Assembly (NCBI GenBank): GCA_964035015.1
Contig: OZ036017.1
Coordinates: 6,118,080-6,182,079 of the forward strand
Source of the DNA: Corallium rubrum
Taxonomy: Eukaryota; Cnidaria; Anthozoa; Scleralcyonacea; Coralliidae
Direction of reading: 5' to 3'
Length of the DNA stretch: 64,000 bases
In this document: positions 56,396-64,000 of the stretch, piece after piece
How the letters are laid out: each line of letters opens with the position of its first letter
Position numbering within the stretch: the stretch's first letter is position 1
Notes under the pieces: generated by a model
Database searches by the model: none
Seen by the model: only the letters and a program-made list of their open reading frames with translations
Told to the model about the DNA's origin: nothing
Made by a program: the position numbers and the translations under genes

Positions 56396-57306
56396 TGCTT
56401 ACGGACGGTAAGATGTGTTTACAGGTGGTTGGGTGATAACAAGAGTGGTGTAATGGTTACAGGTGGTGGAGATCGAAGCAGCTGCTACGGACGGTAACAA
56501 GTGGTTACAGATGGTACGGATGGGAGACTTAGTGTATAGGCTTTACAGGTGGTGCAGATGGTACAGATGGAAGCAGATGCTACGGACGGTAACAAGTGGT
56601 TACAGGTGGTACGGATGGGAGACTTAGTGTATAGGCTTTACAGGTGGTGCAGATGGTACAGATGGAAGCAGCTGCTACGGACGGTAACAAGTGGTTACAG
56701 GTGGTACAGATGGAAGCAGCTGCTACGGACGGTATAACAAGTGCTTACAGGTGGTACGGATGGGAGAGTTAGTGTATAGGCTATACAGGTGGTGCAGATG
56801 GTACAGATGGAAGCAGCTGCTACGGACGGTAACAAAATGGTTACAGGTGGTACGGATGGAAGCAGCTGCTACGGACGGTAAGAAGTGCTTACAGGTGGTA
56901 CGGATGGGAGAGTTAGTGTATAGGCTATACAGGTGCTGCAGATGGTACAGATGGAAGCAGCTGCTACGGACGGTAATAAGTGGTTACAGGTGGTACGGAT
57001 GGGAGCAGCTGCTACGGACGGTAACAAGTGGTTTCAGGTGGTACAGATGGAAGCAGCTGCTACGGACGGTAACAAGTGGTTTCAGGTGGTACAGATGGAA
57101 GCAGCTGCTACGGACGGTAACAAGTGGTTACAGGTGGTACAGATGGAAGCAGCTGCTACGGACGGTAACAAGTGGTTGCAAGGTGGTACAGATGGGGGAC
57201 TTAGTGTTTAGGCTTTACAGGTGGTACAGATGGTACAGATGGAAGCAGCTGCTACGGCCGCCGGCCGGTAACAAGTGGTTACAGGTGGTACAGATGGGAG
57301 AGGCTT
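56396..57306. repeat. 48-bp-type minisatellite
   Basis: Units of ACAAGTGGTTACAGGTGGTA then CAGATGGAAGCAGCTGCTAC GGACGGTA (about 48 bp), alternating with longer units that add GGGAGACTTAGTGTATAGGC. Since 48 is a multiple of three, a 231-aa frame and others stay open across it. These are not genes. Confidence 0.92.
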
Positions 57307-58234
57307 TTCCAGAGGAAAATATAATGTCAAATAGTAAAGAGAAATTTTCGAGAAGTAAGAGTTCTACGTCAAAGGTGTTACGATGAATTATTTTGTGTGT
57401 TGTGAGGGTAAGAAAAGAAGGAAAAAGCCGACAATGTGAAGTTTCGTATGTAGGAGAAAGCAGGAATCATTTACATAGACTGATAGTATTGAATACGGAA
57501 TGTGAAAGGTCATAGGGGTTCTAAAAGGATGTCGTTAGCTGTTTTGAAGTAAACTGGCACTACGTTTCGCACGAGTTAACGTTGTGTTGAAGACGTGATG
57601 ATGATCTGCATTAGGTCTATGTGGAAGGAAGGGGAAGGGCCTTACCGTTGGTATTGCAACTAAAAAGTTATTCATCTTCTTTGTTATTGTAATGTCCTTG
57701 ACGTTTGCGTTGTATTTCCGCTGCCTACACTGTAAAAATTAAATTTCAAAACTACCAATTTTGTTTTTGATTACCAATTAAAAATGGTTCTTTTAACCTA
57801 TTTTAAATTGGTTAAATTAATTGGTAAAATCAAACAATTCTTAATATGTTGGAATAATCAATTACAAATTGGTAAAATAATTTATAACCAATTAATAAAT
57901 GGTTGAAAGCCAAAACTGAGAACAGAGAAAGAACGCCAAAACTGAAACACTGAAAAAACCCCAACAAAACTTGTAAAACTTGTCGGCCACAAAGAAAAAT
58001 AAACGGAATCAGTTATTATTCGGGACGGCTTATTAAAATATAACAGAAACTTGTGGATAAAGCTAAGCACAAAGGAATTATTTTCTAAAAGAAAGTTCAC
58101 GGTACATTATCAAATTAACCATTGAATATATAAAGTTGTCTCCCGTTTGGAGTTTGGACGATCGCTAAACAGGAAGTTGGAAAAAATAACATCCGAGCTT
58201 CCTGTTATATATTCGATGAGATCGTGATCAGAGC
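57307..58234. other. Gap without recognised gene
   Basis: 57730-57905 is rich in ACCAATT/AATTGGT words in both orientations, possibly a degraded foldback. Nothing else is recognised. Confidence 0.35.
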
Positions 58235-58240
58235 GTGGTT

Positions 58241-59851
58241 TATGGCGCGCCGTTTCGGCCAAAAATAGTGGAGAAATAAAAACATGTCGAGAATTAAAAA
58301 TGTGTCGGGTTTTACATGTCGAGATTTGAAAACGTGTCGAGTTTTACATGTCGAGAATTAAAAACATGTCGAGTTTTACGCGCCGTTTCGGCCAAAAATA
58401 ATCGAGAAAAAAAAACGCGTCGAGAATCGGCCAAAAATAGTCGAGAAATAAAAACATGTCGAGAATTAAAAATGTGTCGAGTTTTACATGTCGAGATTTG
58501 AAAACGTGTCGAGTTTTACATGTCGAGAATTAAAAACATGTCGAGAATTAAATGTGTCGAGTTTACATGTCGAGATTTAAAAAGGTGTCGAGTTTTACGC
58601 AAAAACATGTCTAGAATTAAAAAGGTGCAGATATGTTGATCAAACTTTTTGAGCTGGTCGAGAATCGCTTGAAGTGCCACGGGGGGGGGGGGGGGGAGTT
58701 CTAAACTATCCAAAGGGGAAAATAACGAATCTTTATATGCTTTCTTTGGGTAGGTAGGTAGGTAGGATTGTAATCCGACATTCTAATGCGTCGTGCATGT
58801 TACCTTGCGCGGCCGAATATTTCAAATTGTTCTAATATAATTCTTTTCTTCGTCGGTGGAATCTCTTTGTGAACAGAATAAATACAGACTAAGACTTGAG
58901 TGTGATGCCGTCTAGAACGATCGCGTTAGACTATAATATATAGTTGTTTCAATTCACGCAAATTGTGTTTCTTATACAACTATTTTATTCTGATCGCCAA
59001 GCGCTTAGTGGCGAAGATGACCCGGTTTACCATGCTTTCACATGGTGTGATTACAAATGTAAACTCGCTTTTGATATACAGTAATAAGAGTGAGAGCGAG
59101 CATATACGTAAACTCATAAAAATAATGGCAAGTTGGCAACGCAGTTGTTGTTTGGCAGTGACATGGCTGCTAACGGCCAACCAATGAATCGCCAGATTTT
59201 TCGTCAAGTTATAAAATGTGACTGATTTGCGTCTGAACTGTGACTAAACTTTTGTGAGAACTCTCTTTCTCTGGCCTAAAGTAAGAAAACACATCTGATC
59301 GAAGAGCACAGCGGGAAAAAACAACTATATATTATAGTCTAACGCGAGATTCCACCGACGAAGAAAAGAATTATATTAGAACAATTTGAAATATTCGGCC
59401 GCGCAAGGTAGCACGACGCATTAGAATGTCGGATTACAATCCTACCTACCTACCTACCCAAAGAAAGCATATAAAGATTCGTTATTTCCCCCTTTGGATA
59501 GTTTAGAACTTCCCCCCCCCCCGCCCCCCCCTCCCCCCCCCCGTGGCACTTCAAGCGATTCTCGACCAGCTCAAAAAGTTTGATCAACATATCTGCACCT
59601 TTTTAATTCTAGACATGTTTTTGCGTAAAACTCGACACCTTTTTAAATCTCGACATGTAAAACTCGACACATTTAATTCTCGACATGTTTTTAATTCTCG
59701 ACATGTAAAACTCGACACGTTTTCAAATCTCGACATGTAAAACTCGACACATTTTTAATTCTCGACATGTTTTTATTTCTCGACTATTTTTGGCCGATTC
59801 TCGACGCGTTTCTTTTTTCTCGACCATTTTTGGCCGAAACGGCGCGCCATA
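58241..59851. mobile_element. 1.6-kb non-autonomous IS3EU-like element
   Basis: Ends TATGGCGCGCCGTTTCGGCC and its complement ending GGCGCGCCATA, flanked by the 6-bp duplication GTGGTT (58235-58240, 59852-59857). TIRs run for several hundred bp (58241 to about 58955, and about 59312 to 59851). They contain subterminal arrays of TTTTACATGTCGAGAATTAA-type units plus a poly-G/poly-C run and a GGTAGGTAGGTAGG run in mirrored positions. The centre (58956-59311) has no transposase. End rules and architecture equal those of 15094-24967 while the sequence differs. Confidence 0.85.
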
Positions 59852-59857
59852 GTGGTT

Positions 59858-61149
59858 GACTTTCTTTGACAAAAGCAGTTTATTTGTCACTGGGCACAGC
59901 ATGTAAAAGAGTCAAATCATTGGTAAGTTTTATACTGTAGTATATATACAATCGAAATAGGTTAGATATATGAAATATATAGAAATAGATGTAGTATACA
60001 CTCGTTAATTTGACCAGTAGAGCACTAAAAATTAATGACATTGCTTGACTTCGATAAAAATTAAGCAGTGCACAGTATCATTTATAGATTTTTATATATT
60101 GACATTTTAAATTTCTGAATATTTCTCCCGACTCACTCTTGCATTTCCATCAGGTAAAGTATTTTCTATTTTCTTATGTAATAGCAAAAAATATTACTGT
60201 TATATACACGAGCTAGCAAACATGAAACATTTGAATTCATTTGCATGCAATTTGAAAAATCCAAATTACACTTCGTTTTGTTAGTAAGAATGTTACACTG
60301 TATCGCTTAAAATTTGCATAAAATAAATTTTGCAATGAAAAAATTAGCTTTGGTTTGTCTGTAAAAAGCATTATTGATTGAAATCTTGTCTTGTGGGGTT
60401 ACAGCATGCAGGCTCGCTCGGCTCATATAAACAGCTCCTAATTCAGCAAATTGATATTCTCACTCATCTCAAAATTCAAAAACAATTTCAAAGAAAACAA
60501 ATTAAGCTTTGTTGGTAATCATTGTCTTACAAACTAATAAACTACTAATAAATAGTTACAACCATGTTGGAATATTAGTGATGTACACTCAACCCTTGGT
60601 TGTGAAAAAGTCCTATTCCCTCAGCTTTTGAGGGTATTTAATCAGCTAAATATTCCTCATATCATGGCTGGTATACATCTAGATTGTTTTCATCTGATGT
60701 CATGGTGGCCATATTGGTGACAGCTAGTACCAAAACAGTGAAATGGTGCAGGGGTGGTGGAATATATTTTTGAGTGTGGGAGGTATAAGGGTGTGCTCCC
60801 CCAGAAACGTTATAAGTTAACATATTAGCTTAATAAGGTAGAGTATTATTATTATTTTGTTAACATGTGGGGACGAAAGTTATCTGTTGCCTCCACATGT
60901 AGAAACTGGGGGGGGGGGACAATCTCCCCCACTGCCCCCACACTACCACCCCTGAAATAGTGGCCATATTGGTGTATTGCCTTTATCCCATGGGAATTTA
61001 CCTCTATTCTTATTCAAATATTTAGTATTGTTTGACACCACCCCAATAGGGCCACCAATCACATGAGTGAAAATGATCCATTGCTATTATAATACAATAC
61101 ATGTACCTACTGTAATTACTGTATGGTATTTACTGTAAGAAGGATAAAT
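59858..61149. other. Gap with relics of the 33-bp minisatellite
   Basis: AT-rich non-coding DNA. GGTGGCCATATTGGTG...ACCAAAACAGTGAAATGG at about 60703-60745 and GAAATAGTGGCCATATTGGT at about 60954 are diverged units of the 4694-5550 minisatellite family, separated by about 200 bp of unrelated sequence. Confidence 0.5.
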
Positions 61150-61878
61150 TTATGAGTGAATCGTTGTGCTATATGGTATTACAACATATGTAGAATCATT
61201 CCTGCCTGCTGTGCTAATAGGATGCACTTGGTGCATTGGTGTGTGAATAAAAAAAACATTTTCAGTTGCTAAATATGTTGGTTCCTGACCAACAATCACT
61301 TCAAAACCATGATAATGGGAATTGAACTCAACAGGGGCATGCTTCTTCAACTGAAAATATGTCTTCTTAGTTGGCAGAATGACAATCTTTGTTATCAGAC
61401 CAAATTCTGGCATATCCAGTTCGGCTGAGTAGCCGGTTATAACAACAGCCCCAACTTTGTATTCTGTCCCATTGATAACAATTGTCTTGGGTCTAAATAC
61501 AAAAATAAAATTAAACTAATATGCACAATGCCAGTTTACAGTACTTTATCATGTACACCAGATTCAACTTCACTTGGTTTTGCTTCTATTTATGCTGCAG
61601 AGTGTCATCTCAATACACACATACATGTTGTTACTCATACAATGTATTTTAATTTAGTTACAATGCATGATAGCTGCCCTATAGAACTCACTCGTAAAGG
61701 GTATCCATGTTCATGATGTTTCTTTCCTTAGTTTGCAACTCATTGAAATAATCAGTTTCTTGTGCAATGACTGTTTGTCCCCTACCTAAAAATTAATAAC
61801 CAACAAATTTTTGCTTTTAGGAGCAATTAAATTACAGTACAAGTACAATCAGAATTATCAGATGAAGGGAAATTAATA

Positions 61879-62013
<135 letters not shown>

Positions 62014-62070
62014 TGAGTTTTGGTTCACGAAATGTTAGGGAGTGCTCAATACCATATAGATAGAGCAAAA

Positions 62071-62210
62071 TAAAGCATGAAGTATAGTTACCTAAAAGTC
62101 TTCACTAAGGTTTCACCCTAGATGGGATCGTCAGGCGATCTGATGATCCTGTCTAGGGTGAAACCTCTGGTAGCGAAGACTTTAAGGTAACTATTATACT
62201 TCATGCTTTA
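62071..62210. mobile_element. 140-bp foldback MITE in an intron
   Basis: Inverted arms TAAAGCATGAAGTATAGTTA... and ...CTTCATGCTTTA, with AAGTCTTC.CTA and GGTTTCACCCTAGA inside both arms. No coding content. Next to the TA microsatellite. Confidence 0.85.
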
Positions 62211-64000
62211 TATATAATACAAATTAACATTATGTTGGTATAGCTTACAGTAGTTAATACAGTACTGTGTACCTATGGAGGTTGGCCTTTCAAGAAATGA
62301 TGAATTACTATCAACATCATTGGCAGTCATATAATAGCACTGCTGCCCCTGATGGCGTGTTGCCATGGTGTATGCAATATTTTTGTAGTTTCCAATATAT
62401 GAGGCCAGCCGCTTAAAGTATCGATGCTTGGCCTCGAAACGCATACACCATGTTCTCTTCATGGGTCCAAACCTATATGTAAAATTAATGTTAGAGAAAA
62501 AGAGATTCAGTCTGATGTATTAAATTCAATATCATTGGATAAAAATTATTATTTAACCATTAAAGAATGAGAATGGGTTTTCTCATTTACAAGGCCAAAA
62601 TGTCAAACTGCCCTCTTGTGAACATGCAAATGGCAGCTAGGCTGATGAAAAACTAGCCAGGTTGCAAATACATTTGCAGCCCAGGTTGTACATGTACCTT
62701 AATTTAACCAGATTAATGGTACATTTCTTAATTTGTCCTTGTATAGTTAGTAATAGTGATAATAACATGATTTCTGTTGGTTCATAATTATTGTCTATTA
62801 TTTTATAGATACAAATAAACATTATGCCCTCCAGAAATCATGTTATTGCCTTATATTGTTGGAAAAGTGCTGTCTAATATACCCAGATGACATGTGATTA
62901 GGGGGAATGCAAGGAGTCGATGGCCTGGGGAGGTGTACTTACACTGTAGGTGGTTAGGATTAATACTGTAGACTAAATACTAATTTTCTCTGCTCTTTCA
63001 TTATTAAGATTTGAACATTCAACTGTATTTACAGTACCTCAGCATATGAGAAGGGTAATGGACCATATAATGCATCTTCGGGATGATGGATCTGCCAGGG
63101 TAGATTTCTATAAACTTTGAGTGGTGTTCTTCGATCAATCCCTCCAATGCACCTATGGAATTTACTGTTACTTTGTGAGAAAAGACAATGTCCACTATGT
63201 CTAACAGTAGACAGAAGAGCTAGTTGCCAATGTTCATCCTCTTCAGGGACCAAAGAACCAATTATCATTGGCAGGTACTTTGCTAAACAATACATTTGTG
63301 CTGCTATAAAAAGATATACAGTAATATATAGAAAGAATAATTTTGTGAACAGATAGAACTATGTGGTTTCATTATACAATTGTTTAATTGTTATATTGAA
63401 ATGAGTTATTATTAAGTACCTTTTTGTCTTAAGCTGTTGTTGTTGTTAATAAGTGTACGTTGCAGTATGGGAGATGGTTTATTGAGGTCATTGTAATACC
63501 CATAGTTGAATAACTTAATTCTGTTGTTTAAGGTCTCCAAAGTGAAATATTTTTCAACATTGATGAATATTTTCAGCATCTCTTTGCATTCATACTGAAG
63601 CACCCCTTCAAGAATGTCGTGCATAGCATCTGCAGGTAGACCTCCAACTACATGAAAATAGCGAGAGTTGCACAGAATGGACCTTCTTTTTACACCATAA
63701 GTTATTGCGAGCTCTGGATTTTGTTCGATCTGATTACATTGGTGATTGTAGCCCTCTTTGGTGCGAAGAACAAAGTTGCCTGCAAGAAACTGAAATTGAA
63801 CAATATAACTATTAATTGATTTCTTGTATATTAATATAAATACACAGGTGATTATAGAAAATCTCGTGTGCTGATTGGTTGAACTACTTCGGACTAATTC
63901 TTGATAATCACCTATAGCGTTTATTCAAGATGGCCACCAGCCAAATGTCAATGCGACAGACAAGGAAATTAACAATAATTATTTCAAAGCACGTTCAAAG

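Noticed and set aside
56691..57386. 231-codon open frame rich in Trp, Tyr and Arg
   Set aside because: It is the 48-bp minisatellite read through and has no protein-like composition.

Overview
This is eukaryotic, animal DNA. It holds spliced genes with GT-AG introns, tRNA-derived SINEs, non-LTR and LTR retrotransposon remains, many TIR elements, and micro- and minisatellites. The mix of families (Kolobok with a THAP transposase, an IS3-like TIR transposon with a HECT gene, gypsy/Mag-like elements, P2X7-cytoplasmic-domain genes, foldback MITEs) suggests a marine invertebrate, most likely an anthozoan cnidarian. That assignment is inference from family resemblance. I recognise no conserved host housekeeping gene. 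The window is a nest of mobile elements.

Layout. 0.2-13 kb: a 20-bp satellite, a 33-bp minisatellite, 'CTTGTTACAAC'-type repeats, two tandem tRNA-SINEs, otherwise featureless DNA. 13-27.5 kb: a decayed gypsy element (RT, integrase) opened by several insertions. The main one is a complete 9,874-bp transposon (15094-24967) with TIRs beginning TAT, a 6-bp target duplication GAAATC, and arrays of ACGCGT-bearing repeats inside both TIRs. It carries two convergent genes: an intronless IS3-like DDE transposase of 507 aa, and a nine-exon gene whose exons join in frame into an 814-aa protein with a ubiquitin-like N-terminus, a UBA domain and a HECT E3-ligase domain. A palindromic SINE sits in one of its introns. 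27.5-34 kb: MITEs, a truncated CR1/L2-type LINE and a frameshifted IS630-like transposase.

34-44.5 kb: an old, broken gene resembling Academ-type proteins is split by a 7,737-bp Kolobok element with TTAA duplications (34431-42167). The Kolobok encodes an apparently intact eight-exon, 885-aa THAP transposase and a convergent two-exon gene with a P2X7-like cytoplasmic domain that has one in-frame TGA. Deleting the Kolobok plus one TTAA rejoins the interrupted reading frame. 45-57.5 kb: an LTR, non-autonomous hAT-like and other MITEs with clear TSDs, a degraded Mag-like gypsy (PBS matching tRNA-Ser, gag, pol), a second gypsy pol fragment, and a 48-bp minisatellite. 58.2-59.9 kb: a 1.6-kb non-autonomous element with the same terminal rules (TAT...ATA, 6-bp TSD GTGGTT, subterminal repeat arrays) as the 9.9-kb element. 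61-64 kb: the 3' exons of a transposase-like gene on the minus strand (five in-window exons, one frameshift), running off the right edge.

Taken together, two DNA transposons here each carry a transposase plus a second, non-transposase gene with ubiquitin-ligase or P2X7-like signatures. The UBL-UBA-HECT accessory gene in the IS3-like element is the best candidate for an under-described system.
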